Shown: positions 27,672 to 37,275, counted from the stretch's first letter. The stretch is 61,326 bases of DNA from Acetobacter musti (GCF_011516835.1 NZ_WOTB01000023.1:1-61326); one strand, 5' to 3'. The notes: generated by a model from the sequence alone, not told the origin. A program made the numbers and translations.

Positions 27672-29047
27672 GACGGAAATACTATTATGTTCCTTCTCTT
27701 TTTTGCATTTTGAATTGTAATATTATCAATGTAATTTTATGTATGCTGTTTGTTCCCTGTGGGAGTGTTTTTTTTTCATACGAAGCGCAAGCTCAGTTAA
27801 TTGCGAAGTATTTTCCGAATGAATTGCCGGGTTATTCGGCTGATTCTACCGGTTCAGTTGCCATGCATCAGATTCTTCAGAATATTCATCCCGGTATTCC
27901 TGTTGGTGAATACTTTATTAAGCCAGCGGCGTCACAATCATTTGGATATAACACTAATATTCTTGGTGCCCCTGATACATCGGGAGCAACAATAAATACA
28001 TCAGCATCATTGGGTGTGACATCTAACTGGAGGCGTCATGCGATCGGGGCTTCGGTAAGTGTTAATAACACTGCTTATCCCACATTGTCAGCTGCGAACC
28101 AGACAAACTGGACAGCCGCAATCGGAGGTTCCGTTAATGTGGGAAAGGACCAGATCAGTTCTGGTTATTCGCATTACGTAATGCATTTGTCTGCAACCGA
28201 CTTGGGTAATTTTGGAATTTCTTATCCGATCCCATATTCCGCTGATGATTTTCGCGTTAGTTATAGGAAAAACTGGTCCCGGCTTGCATTAATCCCAAGC
28301 GCTTCTTATGACAAATTTTCCTTCGGCCAAGCGGGTGGTACATCTGCTTTTGCTGGTAGAGACACAGAAGCGCTTGGGCATCAACTTGAGACACAGACAC
28401 TACAGGGGCGATTCGAAATCTCAAAAGGTAACGCTCTGGTCGCAATTTTACGTGGAACTGAGGCTCAGTTTTTAGCAGTGCAAGGTACTACACCGAGCGA
28501 TTATGTTAGTGGAGGAGGCTTTTGGGGTCTCGATATGCGTGCCAGTTCTGTTCTGCAATATAGGGCATTGGTGGGTGGCGAAACCAGATACTTTGTTCGT
28601 AGCAGTACGCGTGCAATCACGACTCCGACGGCTGAGGTTGATGTTATCTGGATGCCGGATCGGATGAGCACGGTCACTTTGACGGGCCAACGAGGTCTGT
28701 TTGATCCGACTTCTCCTTTTTCGCGTAATCAGGTTATGTCGACTGTCCGTATACAGGTAGACCACGAATTGCGTCGTAATATATTTATTCGCGGTTTTAC
28801 TTTTATGGGAATAACTGATTCTCGTCCGACTGGTAGTGAAGATGATTTAAAAACTCGTCGTCAGACACAGTTTAATTTTGGTGCCTCCGTGAACTGGAAA
28901 ATAAATCGCGATTTTACCTTGTCACTTAGCTATAGTCATACTACCAGTTATACTAAAAATGGAGTTACTGCTGTATTGGATAATGGCATTGCTCATGCAA
29001 CATTTACATCCAATACTTTTGCCGTGGGTGTCTCGTTTGCACGCTAG
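27668..29047 (+). CDS. Outer-membrane beta-barrel protein of the exopolysaccharide locus
   Basis: 459 residues with an N-terminal export signal ending near AQAQ (residues 39-43) and then alternating aromatic/hydrophobic strands characteristic of a beta-barrel (GASVSVNNTAYPTLSA, FTLSLSYSHTTSYTKN) up to a terminal strand NTFAVGVSFAR. It resembles the putative beta-barrel porin 2 (BBP2) group that recurs in alphaproteobacterial polysaccharide clusters. It may act in secretion or surface anchoring of the polymer. Translationally coupled to the upstream glycosyltransferase. Confidence 0.8.
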   Translation: MRRKYYYVPSLFCILNCNIINVILCMLFVPCGSVFFSYEAQAQLIAKYFPNELPGYSADSTGSVAMHQILQNIHPGIPVGEYFIKPAASQSFGYNTNILGAPDTSGATINTSASLGVTSNWRRHAIGASVSVNNTAYPTLSAANQTNWTAAIGGSVNVGKDQISSGYSHYVMHLSATDLGNFGISYPIPYSADDFRVSYRKNWSRLALIPSASYDKFSFGQAGGTSAFAGRDTEALGHQLETQTLQGRFEISKGNALVAILRGTEAQFLAVQGTTPSDYVSGGGFWGLDMRASSVLQYRALVGGETRYFVRSSTRAITTPTAEVDVIWMPDRMSTVTLTGQRGLFDPTSPFSRNQVMSTVRIQVDHELRRNIFIRGFTFMGITDSRPTGSEDDLKTRRQTQFNFGASVNWKINRDFTLSLSYSHTTSYTKNGVTAVLDNGIAHATFTSNTFAVGVSFAR

Positions 29048-29092
29048 TTACTGAGTTAGAAATTCACGAATGGTCTCGACTGATGTCTTGTG

Positions 29093-29725
29093 ATGAAAGA
29101 GAGTGAAAGGATGCAGAAAGCTAATTTTTTTGAGTGGGGGGGGGGGGCTAAGCCAATTACTATAATTGGAAATATTGTTGGCGGCTGCTTTCTGTTCAGC
29201 GCACTTGTCGCATGTTCTCCCACGCATGATCTCGCTCCTCTGCCTCAGGCGGCAGGTGCTTATCGCTTGGGGGCAGGTGACCAAGTACGTATTATTACAT
29301 ATAATGATCCTCAGTTGAGCAATACGTTTCTCGTGAGTGATTCTGGGAATATCGCATTCCCTTTAATTGGGATAGTGAAGGCGGCAGGTGACACACCACA
29401 AGGACTGGCTGATGAATTATCTGACATATTAAAAACACGGGGTTTGCTGTATAAGCCAAGTGTGTCTGTCGAAGTTGTTCAGTATAGGCCGGTATTTATT
29501 CTTGGAGAAGTTTCTCGTCCAGGGCAATATCAATATACCCCCGGAATGACGATGCAGTCTGCTGTCGCTCTTGCTGGCGGATATACATACAGAGCGGTAA
29601 TGAGTACTGCTAGTGCAGTTCGTACTGAAGGTGTTAACGGTGGCAAGCCTGTAAATGGAAAGATAACTCCGGAAACGCTTCTTGCTCCGGGAGATGTTGT
29701 GACGATCTACGAGCGATATTTTTAA
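29093..29725 (+). CDS. Wza/GumB-like polysaccharide export lipoprotein with G12 tract
   Basis: About 211 residues. After a lipoprotein signal (IIGNIVGGCFLFSALVAC, lipobox LVAC) comes the poly-export domain YRLGAGDQVRIITYNDPQL and a SLBB segment (RPVFILGEVSRPGQYQY, MTMQSAVALAGGYT). It should form the outer-membrane channel. All plausible starts (29090 GTG, 29093 ATG, 29111 ATG) lie upstream of a run of 12 G at 29136-29147, and no ATG follows until the SLBB region. Gain or loss of one G would abolish the protein. The frame is open with 12 G in this sequence. Confidence 0.9.
   Translation: MKESERMQKANFFEWGGGAKPITIIGNIVGGCFLFSALVACSPTHDLAPLPQAAGAYRLGAGDQVRIITYNDPQLSNTFLVSDSGNIAFPLIGIVKAAGDTPQGLADELSDILKTRGLLYKPSVSVEVVQYRPVFILGEVSRPGQYQYTPGMTMQSAVALAGGYTYRAVMSTASAVRTEGVNGGKPVNGKITPETLLAPGDVVTIYERYF
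29136..29147 (+). repeat. Mononucleotide run of 12 G in the wza-like gene
   Basis: An uninterrupted G12 tract inside the first 20 codons, encoding Trp-Gly-Gly-Gly-Ala. It is the only homopolymer of this length I noticed in the window. Such tracts are typical of slip-strand contingency loci. It could also be a base-calling hazard. Confidence 0.9.
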
Positions 29726-29728
29726 GAG

Positions 29729-29756
29729 AGTTGCCGCTGATTTCAATGCGGCGACT
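29729..29756 (+). terminator. Hairpin after the exopolysaccharide operon
   Basis: AGTTGCCGC pairs with GCGGCGACT (9 pairs, one G-U) around a 10-base loop directly after the wza-like stop codon. There is no strong T tract downstream, so termination may be weak. The 3' end of the small minus-strand frame starting at 29949 overlaps it. Confidence 0.5.
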
Positions 29757-29949
29757 TAAGGTAATGGAGTGCCAGCCATATTGTCATTATCCACAGTGAA
29801 AAACATAGAAAACTGCTAATTACTAGTCCGCGAAAAGCATAACCACCGTGTTCGGCGGTGTGTTTAATCGGAGATGTAGTAATATTCTCTGTCTTCAGAT
29901 CATGTGCATTCGACAACGGTATGGGGTGGGATGTCTGATATAAGCTCAT
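29743..29949 (-). CDS. Small putative membrane protein
   Basis: 68 residues on the minus strand. ATG 29949 is preceded by AGGA at 8 bases. The first half is polar; the C-terminal half is one hydrophobic helix (LVISSFLCFSLWIMTIWLAL) ending in LHYLKSPH. No known family. It fills the gap between the convergent polysaccharide operon and purB, and nothing else occupies that gap, which supports it modestly. The rest of 29950-30147 should hold its promoter and that of purB. Confidence 0.5.
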   Translation of the reverse strand: MSLYQTSHPIPLSNAHDLKTENITTSPIKHTAEHGGYAFRGLVISSFLCFSLWIMTIWLALHYLKSPH

Positions 29950-30147
29950 CTGCGGTCCTGATTTTCAAATTTTGTCTCTTTTATGGTTCGTTGGTTAATT
30001 ATGAGTTGAGTTTGTGTTGAGTGATTGGCGAGCAGCTTTTCGTGGGACAGTGATCGGATTTTCGTATGAGATATTTCAGCCGAGCCAGAAATGTTTTAGG
30101 ACCGGTCATTATATTCGGCGTCCAAGTCTGCAGGAGAGCAAAACTCA

Positions 30148-31497
30148 ATGGTGCCTCGCTATACAAGACCCGCAATGATGGCCATCTGGGCACCGGAGAA
30201 CCGTTATCGTATCTGGTTCGAAATTGAGGCGCTGGCATGTGAGGCTATGGCTGAACTGGGAGAAGTTCCGTCTGAAGCGGCGAAGAATGTTCGTAAGCGA
30301 GGAAACGCTGCAATAGCCAGCTTTTCTCAGGCTGATCTGGACCGGATTGATGAAATTGAAGCTGAGACGCGTCATGATGTCATTGCGTTTCTCACATGGC
30401 TGGCAGAAAAAATTGGACCGGACAGCCGGTTCGTGCATCTTGGTCTGACGTCCTCCGACGTTCTTGATACTTGTCTTGCTGTGCAATTGACACAGGCAAC
30501 CGATCTTCTTCTTACAGATATCAAATCTGTTCTTGAAGCGCTCAGGAAGCAGGCTTTTGAGCATAAGTATACTCTGACTATTGGGCGTTCTCATGGCATA
30601 CATGCTGAGCCTACGTCTTTCGGGTTGAAAATGGCGGGGCATTACGCAGAATTTGAGCGTAACCACATGCGGCTTTTAACTGCACGAGCTGAGATTGCTA
30701 CCTGTGCAATCTCAGGCGCGGTCGGCACGTTCGCGCATCTCGATCCACGAATTGAGTCATATGTTGCAGCGAAATTGGGATTGCGACCAGAGCCGGTTTC
30801 GACGCAGGTCATTCCCCGGGATCGTCACGCGGCGTATTTCTGTACACTGGCAGTAATAGCAAGTGGCATCGAGCGGCTTGCAACTGAGGTTCGCCATCTG
30901 CAGAGATCTGAAGTTCGGGAAGCGGAAGAGTTCTTTCACGCCGGGCAGAAAGGCTCCTCAGCGATGCCGCATAAGCGTAATCCGGTGTTGTCGGAGAATC
31001 TGACGGGGCTGGCCCGTCTCATCCGTTCCTGCGCCATTCCCGCTCTTGAGAATGTCGCTCTCTGGCATGAGCGGGATATCAGTCACTCATCTGTCGAACG
31101 TAATATTTGTCCCGATGCAACAACAGCTCTTGACTTCGCGCTTATGCGTCTCGCCGGGATGATGGATAAGCTGGTTGTATACCCAGGGCAAATGATTGCA
31201 AATATTGAGAGTCTGGGCGGCGTGGTGCATTCCGGTGAGGTGCTGCTCGCGCTTACACGTGCTGGTGTCCTGCGGGAGGATGCATACAGGATCGTTCAGC
31301 GATGTGCGATGGCAACCTGGACACAGCTCGGTAAACCGGAAGGGCGCACATTTCGCGAAAATCTGGACGCTGATCCTGAAATTGCAGGCAAAATTGGATC
31401 AGAAGTGCTTGATGCTGCAATGGACAGCCGTTTGCACCTGCGCGCTGTTGATGATCGTTATCGGATGATTTTCGGCGAAACAAATCTTACAGCCTGA
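30148..31497 (+). CDS. purB: Adenylosuccinate lyase
   Basis: 449 residues with the fumarase/aspartase superfamily signature GSSAMPHKRNPVLSEN and the blocks RFVHLGLTSSDVLDT and IGRSHGIHAEPTSFG. It cleaves SAICAR and adenylosuccinate, releasing fumarate, in purine synthesis. ATG 30148 follows GGAG at about 10 bases. It lies between the exopolysaccharide operon and the second IS remnant, with purC just beyond that remnant, so the element probably separated purB from a once-contiguous pur cluster. Confidence 0.97.
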   Translation: MVPRYTRPAMMAIWAPENRYRIWFEIEALACEAMAELGEVPSEAAKNVRKRGNAAIASFSQADLDRIDEIEAETRHDVIAFLTWLAEKIGPDSRFVHLGLTSSDVLDTCLAVQLTQATDLLLTDIKSVLEALRKQAFEHKYTLTIGRSHGIHAEPTSFGLKMAGHYAEFERNHMRLLTARAEIATCAISGAVGTFAHLDPRIESYVAAKLGLRPEPVSTQVIPRDRHAAYFCTLAVIASGIERLATEVRHLQRSEVREAEEFFHAGQKGSSAMPHKRNPVLSENLTGLARLIRSCAIPALENVALWHERDISHSSVERNICPDATTALDFALMRLAGMMDKLVVYPGQMIANIESLGGVVHSGEVLLALTRAGVLREDAYRIVQRCAMATWTQLGKPEGRTFRENLDADPEIAGKIGSEVLDAAMDSRLHLRAVDDRYRMIFGETNLTA

Positions 31498-31526
31498 CGA
31501 TGTCAGTCATGCTCTGTCTGGCTGAG

Positions 31527-31578
31527 AAAGCTAAGCTCAGGACTCATAGATTAAAGCTAAGCTGAGGGCTCATAGATT
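31527..31578. repeat. Tandem duplication of an IS end
   Basis: Two adjacent 26-base units (31527-31552 and 31553-31578), each starting AAAGCTAAGCT and ending CTCATAGATT, differ at only two positions. The first contains GCTCAGGACTC (31535-31545), the exact inverse of GAGTCCTGAGC at 32121-32131. The second looks like a proper left end of the transposase-carrying element. This points to nested or abutting insertions. Confidence 0.65.
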
Positions 31579-32131
31579 TGAGTACGGAACACTGATTCAG
31601 GCTCTGTGAGGAGACTGGAAATGAGCGACCTGTACTGGCTGACGGACGAACAGATGGATCGTCTGCGGTCCTTTTTCCCAAAGAGCCACGGCAGACCCCG
31701 CGTTGATGACTGCCGTGTGCTGAGCGGCATCATCTTTGTCAATCGGAACGGCCTGCGCTGGCGCGATGCGCCCCGGGAATACGGTCCACACAAGACACTG
31801 TACAACCGCTGGAAGCGCCGGGGCGCCATGGGGATCTTCACCCGGATGATGGACGGGCTGGCTGCCGGGAGACCGGGGTTATGACGCTGACCGGTTCAGG
31901 GATGCCCCGGAGGAAAAAGGGATCAGACCCTGCATTCCAGGACGGAGATCCCGCGGGAAACCTGCCAGATACGACAGGCGGAAATACAAACGGCGCAACC
32001 GTATCGAGATCATGTTCGGAAGGCTCAGGGACTGGCGGCGGGTCGCAACCTGCTACGACAGATGCCCGACCGTCTTCTTCTCAGCCATCTGTCTCGCTGA
32101 AACCGTCATGTTCTGGCCAGGAGTCCTGAGC
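31535..32131 (+). mobile_element. Decayed IS5-family element (copy B, internally deleted)
   Basis: ATG 31621 opens MSDLYWLTDEQMDRLRSFFP and continues intact through DDCRVLSGIIFVNRNGLRW and GPHKTLYNRWKRRGAMGIF to a premature stop at 31884. Out of frame after that, the transposase C-terminus is recognisable (NRIEIMFGRLRDWRRVATCY, then DRCPTVFFSAICLAETV). The middle, including the first DDE aspartate, is deleted. Inverted ends GCTCAGGACTC (31535) and GAGTCCTGAGC (32121) are flanked by CTAA and CTAG, fitting the CTAG-like target of this IS group. It is in the same orientation as copy A and clearly homologous to it. Confidence 0.82.
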
Positions 32132-32249
32132 CTAGGGCGCATGGAACTGTATCATCCGGTCGAGAAGGCTGCTAAGAGGCAACGCAGCGAGGAGTCAGTA
32201 GGCTCCGGAGCAATTCGCGTGATTTTGCGCTTAGTGAGCAAGGATGACA

Positions 32250-33014
32250 ATGGCCCGCCGACGCCAGTTGTACGAGGGAAAAGCCAAGATTTTGTTTGAG
32301 GGGCCTGAACCCGGTACCCTTGTGCAGTATTTCAAGGATGACGCTACAGCCGGAAACGGGTCAAAGAAAGGTATTATTACAGGTAAAGGTGTTCTGAATA
32401 ACCGTATCAGCGAATATATTATGCTGCGGTTGCAGGAAGTGGGAATTCCGACTCATTTTATTCGGCGTATTAATATGCGGGAGCAGTTAATACGTGAAGT
32501 CGAGATCATCCCTCTGGAGGTTGTAATCCGTAACATTGCGGCAGGAAGTATTGCAAAGCGCCTTGGAATACCTGAAGGAACTCGTCTTCCTCGTTCTATC
32601 GTTGAGTACTATTACAAGAACGATGCTCTTGGTGATCCGATGGTTGCGGAAGAGCATATCACTGCATTTGGCTGGGCCAGTACTCATGACATGGATGATA
32701 TGGTCGCCATAGCGCTGAGAGTGAATGACTTCCTTTGTGGCTTGTTCGCTGGTGTCGGGATCGTGCTCGTCGACTTTAAGCTGGAATTCGGCCGGTTATG
32801 GGAGGGCGATGAGATGCGTATTATTCTTGCAGATGAAATATCGCCGGACAACTGTCGGTTGTGGGATGCAAAAACCAGCGAGAAGCTGGATAAAGACAGA
32901 TTTCGACGGGATATGGGGCGTGTCGAGGAAGCTTATCAGGAAGTTGCCCGTCGGCTGGGAATACTGCCCGAAGCCGGGAACAGTGACATGAAGGGTTCGG
33001 AGATGATGCAGTGA
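32250..33014 (+). CDS. purC: Phosphoribosylaminoimidazole-succinocarboxamide synthase
   Basis: 254 residues: [15 protein letters not shown] at the N-terminus, then [20 protein letters not shown], the signature [14 protein letters not shown], and VDFKLEFGR...[14 protein letters not shown]. It joins aspartate to CAIR in purine synthesis. ATG 32250 has AAGG at 6 bases and is preferred to ATG 32244. First gene of a pur operon; its promoter must lie in or next to the IS remnant, about 120 bases past the element's right end. Confidence 0.96.
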   Translation: MARRRQLYEGKAKILFEGPEPGTLVQYFKDDATAGNGSKKGIITGKGVLNNRISEYIMLRLQEVGIPTHFIRRINMREQLIREVEIIPLEVVIRNIAAGSIAKRLGIPEGTRLPRSIVEYYYKNDALGDPMVAEEHITAFGWASTHDMDDMVAIALRVNDFLCGLFAGVGIVLVDFKLEFGRLWEGDEMRIILADEISPDNCRLWDAKTSEKLDKDRFRRDMGRVEEAYQEVARRLGILPEAGNSDMKGSEMMQ

Positions 33015-33059
33015 CTCGTAACTGACTGCAGATACATGAGAAAATGGTAGGAGGCGGTT

Positions 33060-33302
33060 ATGAAGGTACGGGTGGCGGTGTCGCTGAAAGATGGCGTGCT
33101 TGATCCGCAAGGTAAGGCAATTAGCCACGCACTTCATGTTCTGGAGTTTCCGGAAGTTCAGGGCGTGCGTGTCGGTAAGATCATTGAGCTTGAGGTGGGT
33201 GAATCTGATCCGGAGTATGTTGTCCAGCGTGCGCGCCGGATGGCTGAGAGCTTGCTTGCAAATCAGGTTATCGAAGATTTTACCGTGGAGATTGTAAAAT
33301 GA
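33060..33302 (+). CDS. purS: FGAM synthase subunit PurS
   Basis: 80 residues: KVRVAVSLKDGVLDPQGKAI, HVLEFPEVQGVRVGKIIEL and MAESLLANQVIEDFTVEIV, the full PurS fold. It bridges PurQ and PurL in the split FGAM synthase. AGGAGG lies about 7 bases before ATG 33060. The last 4 bases (ATGA) overlap the start of the next gene. Confidence 0.96.
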   Translation: MKVRVAVSLKDGVLDPQGKAISHALHVLEFPEVQGVRVGKIIELEVGESDPEYVVQRARRMAESLLANQVIEDFTVEIVK

Positions 33303-33694
33303 GCCGGTCAGTATTTATCCAGGCGGCATTCTGTATTTTTATCGGTTTGTCTTCTGTTGCCGGGGCTAGTGCTCAGAGACTTTCTCCGCTGAAAGCCGGA
33401 AATTTCGGTCGTATCTGTTCCCGACCTGCTGGTGCGCAGGTTTGTGATGCTTATATATCTGGCCTTGCCGATGCAGGCGCGCTGGCTAAAGTCAATGACC
33501 GCAATGAAGGTGATCCGAAAGCGCCGCCGGGTTTCTGTGTCCCTCAGGTCGAAGCCGGAACGGCTATGCGCGGGAAAGTTATTTCATGGCTAAAGGCCCA
33601 TCAGGATGTACTGGACAAGCCTGTTGGAGAGGCGGTTTTTATGGCTCTGCACGATTCGTATCCATGTGGCACTCAGGCCGGTAGCCTGAAATGA
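33299..33694 (+). CDS. Exported Rap1a/Tai-like protein inside the pur operon
   Basis: 131 residues. Signal peptide [20 protein letters not shown]... cleaved after ASA. The mature part has the cysteine layout of the Rap1a/Tai immunity-like domain: a first Cys in GRICSRP, then [13 protein letters not shown], then FCVPQ...[15 protein letters not shown], and PC near the end (HDSYPCG). That fold was described for periplasmic immunity proteins of type VI effectors but is also common without any effector. It overlaps purS and purQ by 4 bases each, so it is co-translated with cytoplasmic purine enzymes. Function here unknown. Confidence 0.8.
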   Translation: MSRSVFIQAAFCIFIGLSSVAGASAQRLSPLKAGNFGRICSRPAGAQVCDAYISGLADAGALAKVNDRNEGDPKAPPGFCVPQVEAGTAMRGKVISWLKAHQDVLDKPVGEAVFMALHDSYPCGTQAGSLK

Positions 33695-34392
33695 AAGCCG
33701 GAATTGTCGTTTTCCCGGGGACTAACAGAGAGCGTGACATGGCGATTGCGCTCAGAGTTGTTAGTGGGCGCGCACCGAAGATGCTGTGGCATCGGGAGAC
33801 AAGTCTTCCGGACCTGGATCTGATCGTACTGCCGGGAGGCTTCAGTTACGGCGACTATCTGCGCTGTGGTGCCATGGCTGCACATTCGCCGATTATGCGC
33901 GAAATCAGAAAGTTCGTAAGCGAGGGGGGCTATGTTCTCGGTGTCTGTAACGGCTTTCAGATTCTGACAGAAACAAAAATCCTCCCTGGCGCATTGTTGA
34001 AAAATACAGAGTTAAGGTTTCTTTCTCAGGACTGCTTCCTCCGTGTTGATAATGCTGAAACGCCATTTACGGCAGGATGGCAGAAGAATGACGTTTTTCG
34101 GGCTCCGCTGGCTCACGGCGATGGAAACTACGTTGCAGATGAAAAGACCCTTGAGCAACTTGAAGGCGAAGGGCGGATTGCGTTCAGATACGTGTCTTCT
34201 GCGGGAATTGCGTGTTCCGAAGACCGTAAATCCAATCCTAACGGTAGCGTTAATGCTATAGCCGGAATTGTGAGTGCTGACGGTCGTGTGTGTGGAATGA
34301 TGCCGCATCCGGAAGATCTGGTTGATCCTCTGATGGGAGGGGAAGACGGCAGGCCCCTTTTCGAGGGTTTGATGGAGGTATTCATCCGGTGA
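33691..34392 (+). CDS. purQ: FGAM synthase glutaminase subunit PurQ
   Basis: 233 residues, class I glutamine amidotransferase: [32 protein letters not shown], nucleophile in [13 protein letters not shown], and the closing GMMPHPEDL with the catalytic His/Glu. It supplies ammonia to PurL. Starts in ATGA overlap with the exported gene and overlaps purL by 4 bases. Confidence 0.97.
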   Translation: MKAGIVVFPGTNRERDMAIALRVVSGRAPKMLWHRETSLPDLDLIVLPGGFSYGDYLRCGAMAAHSPIMREIRKFVSEGGYVLGVCNGFQILTETKILPGALLKNTELRFLSQDCFLRVDNAETPFTAGWQKNDVFRAPLAHGDGNYVADEKTLEQLEGEGRIAFRYVSSAGIACSEDRKSNPNGSVNAIAGIVSADGRVCGMMPHPEDLVDPLMGGEDGRPLFEGLMEVFIR

Positions 34393-36623
34393 GTCTGAAG
34401 CAGAAAGTGGCTGATGCCGCGCTGGCGCGTGAGTTTGGCCTTTCCGATGACGAATATGATCGCGTGCTCGCAATTATGAGTAGAACACCAAGTCTGACAG
34501 AACTTGGTATTTTTTCTGTGATGTGGTCCGAGCACTGTTCTTATAAATCGTCGAGGAAATGGCTCCGTACGCTGCCGACGACTGCCCCCTGGGTCATTCA
34601 TGGTCCTGGAGAAAATGCAGGTGTCGTTGATATCGGGCAGGGGCTTGCAGCTGTTTTTAAGATGGAAAGCCACAACCATCCGTCCTTTATCGAACCCTAC
34701 CAGGGGGCCGCGACAGGTGTCGGCGGTATTTTGCGTGATGTTTTCACAATGGGGGCGAGGCCGGTTGCTAATCTGAACGCTTTGCGTTTCGGCTCCCCGG
34801 AAAATTCGCGCACGCGGCAGATTGTCGACGGCGTTGTGCGGGGCATCGGCGGGTACGGTAATTGTGTCGGCGTTCCCACCGTCGGCGGTGAGGTGAATTT
34901 TCACTCCGCGTACGACGGAAATCCACTGGTCAATGCAATGACTGTGGGAGTTGCTCGGCAGGACAGGATTTTTCTGTCGGCTGCGGCGGGTATAGGCAAT
35001 CCGGTTGTCTATGTGGGCTCGAAAACCGGACGGGATGGAATACACGGCGCCACAATGTCGTCAGCGGAATTTGATGAGCATGCGCTGGCAAAACGACCGA
35101 CCGTTCAGGTTGGTGATCCTTTTGTAGAAAAACTTCTGATTGAAGCCTGTCTTGAACTGATGGCCACCGATGCGATTGTCGCGATTCAGGATATGGGAGC
35201 GGCGGGTCTTACGTCATCGTCGGTTGAAATGGCGGGTAAGGGTAATGTTGGCATAGAGCTTGATCTGGATGCCGTTCCCCAGCGTGAAACAGGTATGACG
35301 GCCTACGAAATGATGCTGTCTGAAAGCCAGGAGCGTATGCTCATGGTTCTGAAGCCCGAATGCACAGACCTGGCGCGGACGATTTTCGAGAAATGGGAGC
35401 TGGATTTTGCTGTTGTCGGGCATCTGACTGATACGGGTCGTATCGTGGTGACACATAAAGGGAAGGTAGAAGCCGATATTCCGCTCGCCCCGCTTGCCGA
35501 TCAGGCTCCGATATATGATCGGTCCATTACTCCGCTCGTTCCTCCGGGGCCAGTTGGACCGGTTCATGATCCTGTCGGGCTTGAGCAATCACTGATCAAA
35601 CTGATTGGATGCCCCGATCTCGCTTCCCGTGCCTGGATATGGAATCAGTATGACAGCACTGTAGGTGGTCAGACTGTTCGACGCCCAGGTAGGGCAGATG
35701 CGGCGATTGTGCGTGTTGAGGATACCTCAATTGGACTTGCGCTGACTACCGACTGCACACCCCGTTACTGCTATGCGAATCCGAAAGCGGGTGGAGCGCA
35801 GGCTGTTGCCGAGGCATGGCGAAATATTACCGCAACAGGCGCGACTCCCCTCGCTGTGACCGACAATCTGAATTTTGGTAATCCGGAAAAACCCGAAGTC
35901 ATGGCGCAGTTCGTTGCTGCAATTGAAGGAATGGGTGAAGCCTGCAGGGCTCTGGATTTCCCGGTAGTGAGCGGAAACGTCTCTCTCTATAATCAGACCC
36001 GAAATCCTGATGAGTCAGCGCGGGCTATTTTGCCTACGCCTGCTATTGGGGGGCTGGGGGTTCTCGCTGACGTTGAGAAGCATGTCGGAATGGCGATGCC
36101 AGAGAGTGGCACACTGCTTCTGATAGGCGAGACGAAAGGGCATCTTGGCCAATCCCTGTGGCTACGTGAGGTTTTAGGTCGCGAAACCGGCGATGCGCCA
36201 ATGGTCGACTTGGCTGCTGAGCGACGCAACGGGGATTTTGTACGCGAGCAGATAGCATCAGGTGCAGTTTTGGCGTGTCATGATGTCTCTGATGGGGGCA
36301 TTCTTGTCGGAGTCGCTGAAATGATTATGGCCGGTGGCCATGGTTGCGAGCTTGAGCCTCCGCAATCGGGAATGAGACCAGAAGCGTTCTGGTTTGGCGA
36401 GGATCAGGGTCGTTATCTTCTGGCTGTGCCGGGTGATGGACAGGAATTGCTGAGCATGGCTCGTGCTCGTGGTATTGCATTACGGGTTTTGGGAGGAATA
36501 GGCGGTGAGGGTTTGACATTGCCAAGTGGTGCTACAATATCCACCCCTCGTCTGGTGGCGGTGAATGATGCGTTTTTCCCGGCCTGGATGGGAGTTGACG
36601 CTTTTGAAGCTGTGCGGTCGTAA
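34389..36623 (+). CDS. purL: FGAM synthase subunit PurL (small type)
   Basis: 744 residues, the length expected when PurS and PurQ are separate. Motifs: [51 protein letters not shown], and [20 protein letters not shown]-dependent amidation of FGAR to FGAM. The start is GTG 34389, which overlaps the purQ stop. 38 bases separate it from bolA. Confidence 0.97.
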   Translation: MSLKQKVADAALAREFGLSDDEYDRVLAIMSRTPSLTELGIFSVMWSEHCSYKSSRKWLRTLPTTAPWVIHGPGENAGVVDIGQGLAAVFKMESHNHPSFIEPYQGAATGVGGILRDVFTMGARPVANLNALRFGSPENSRTRQIVDGVVRGIGGYGNCVGVPTVGGEVNFHSAYDGNPLVNAMTVGVARQDRIFLSAAAGIGNPVVYVGSKTGRDGIHGATMSSAEFDEHALAKRPTVQVGDPFVEKLLIEACLELMATDAIVAIQDMGAAGLTSSSVEMAGKGNVGIELDLDAVPQRETGMTAYEMMLSESQERMLMVLKPECTDLARTIFEKWELDFAVVGHLTDTGRIVVTHKGKVEADIPLAPLADQAPIYDRSITPLVPPGPVGPVHDPVGLEQSLIKLIGCPDLASRAWIWNQYDSTVGGQTVRRPGRADAAIVRVEDTSIGLALTTDCTPRYCYANPKAGGAQAVAEAWRNITATGATPLAVTDNLNFGNPEKPEVMAQFVAAIEGMGEACRALDFPVVSGNVSLYNQTRNPDESARAILPTPAIGGLGVLADVEKHVGMAMPESGTLLLIGETKGHLGQSLWLREVLGRETGDAPMVDLAAERRNGDFVREQIASGAVLACHDVSDGGILVGVAEMIMAGGHGCELEPPQSGMRPEAFWFGEDQGRYLLAVPGDGQELLSMARARGIALRVLGGIGGEGLTLPSGATISTPRLVAVNDAFFPAWMGVDAFEAVRS

Positions 36624-36661
36624 ACATGATATCAGCAACCAGATAAGTGGAGGTCGGACGG

Positions 36662-36898
36662 ATGGCAATGAAAGCCTCGGAAATTGAGAGTTATATCCTC
36701 AAGGCATTCCCGGATGCCCATATCAGGATTGATGACCTCGCGGGTGATGGTGATCATTATGCCTGCACAGTTGTGACTGAAGCCTTTCGGGGGCTTTCCC
36801 GGGTCAGGCAGCACCAGCTTGTTTACGACTCATTGCAGGGGCATATGGGCGGTGCATTACATGCTCTTGCATTAAAAACGTCGGCTCCTGAGAAATAG
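36662..36898 (+). CDS. BolA family protein
   Basis: 78 residues: [35 protein letters not shown], and the conserved [27 protein letters not shown] 36662 has GGAGG at 8 bases; the frame is open slightly upstream. BolA proteins partner with monothiol glutaredoxins in Fe-S handling, and the next gene encodes one, a common alphaproteobacterial pair. It follows purL, probably in the same transcript. Confidence 0.95.
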   Translation: MAMKASEIESYILKAFPDAHIRIDDLAGDGDHYACTVVTEAFRGLSRVRQHQLVYDSLQGHMGGALHALALKTSAPEK

Positions 36899-36939
36899 TA
36901 TTAGTCAATATAACCGTTATCGGAAACTGGAGTAATGAA

Positions 36940-37275
36940 ATGTCTGCATCTGTTGGTCAGCGTATTCAGTCATTGATTGAAGAAAACCCGGTGATGTTGT
37001 TCATGAAGGGGACAGCTGATTTTCCGCAGTGCGGCTTTTCATCGCGTGTTGTTCAGATACTTAATCATATTGGTGTGCCTTTTAAAACTGAAAATGTTCT
37101 CTCTGATCCTGAGTTGAGGGAGGGAATTAAGGTTTTTTCCGACTGGCCCACTATTCCTCAATTGTACATTAAAGGCGAATTCATCGGAGGATGTGACATT
37201 GTCAGTGAAATGGCTCAGTCGGGTGAGTTGCAGTCCCTGCTTGCCGAAAAGGGTATCATAACCGCGAATGTTTGA
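36940..37275 (+). CDS. grxD: Monothiol glutaredoxin (Grx4 type)
   Basis: 111 residues with the CGFS active site (C31 in FPQCGFSSR) and [15 protein letters not shown] before it, [19 protein letters not shown] after it (glutathione-binding TIPQ and GGCD). It carries or delivers [2Fe-2S] clusters, likely with the adjacent BolA. Last gene of the purC-grxD run, followed by a clear terminator. Confidence 0.96.
   Translation: MSASVGQRIQSLIEENPVMLFMKGTADFPQCGFSSRVVQILNHIGVPFKTENVLSDPELREGIKVFSDWPTIPQLYIKGEFIGGCDIVSEMAQSGELQSLLAEKGIITANV

Noticed and set aside
20611..32131. Functional composite transposon
   Set aside because: Both IS copies are frameshifted or internally deleted, so no active transposase is encoded here.
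31881..32299. Two plus-strand frames downstream of IS copy B read as genes
   Set aside because: They are the out-of-frame remains of the transposase C-terminus plus purC leader.
33299..33694. T6SS immunity gene with cognate effector
   Set aside because: No effector, VgrG, PAAR or other T6SS gene is nearby; only the fold resembles immunity proteins.
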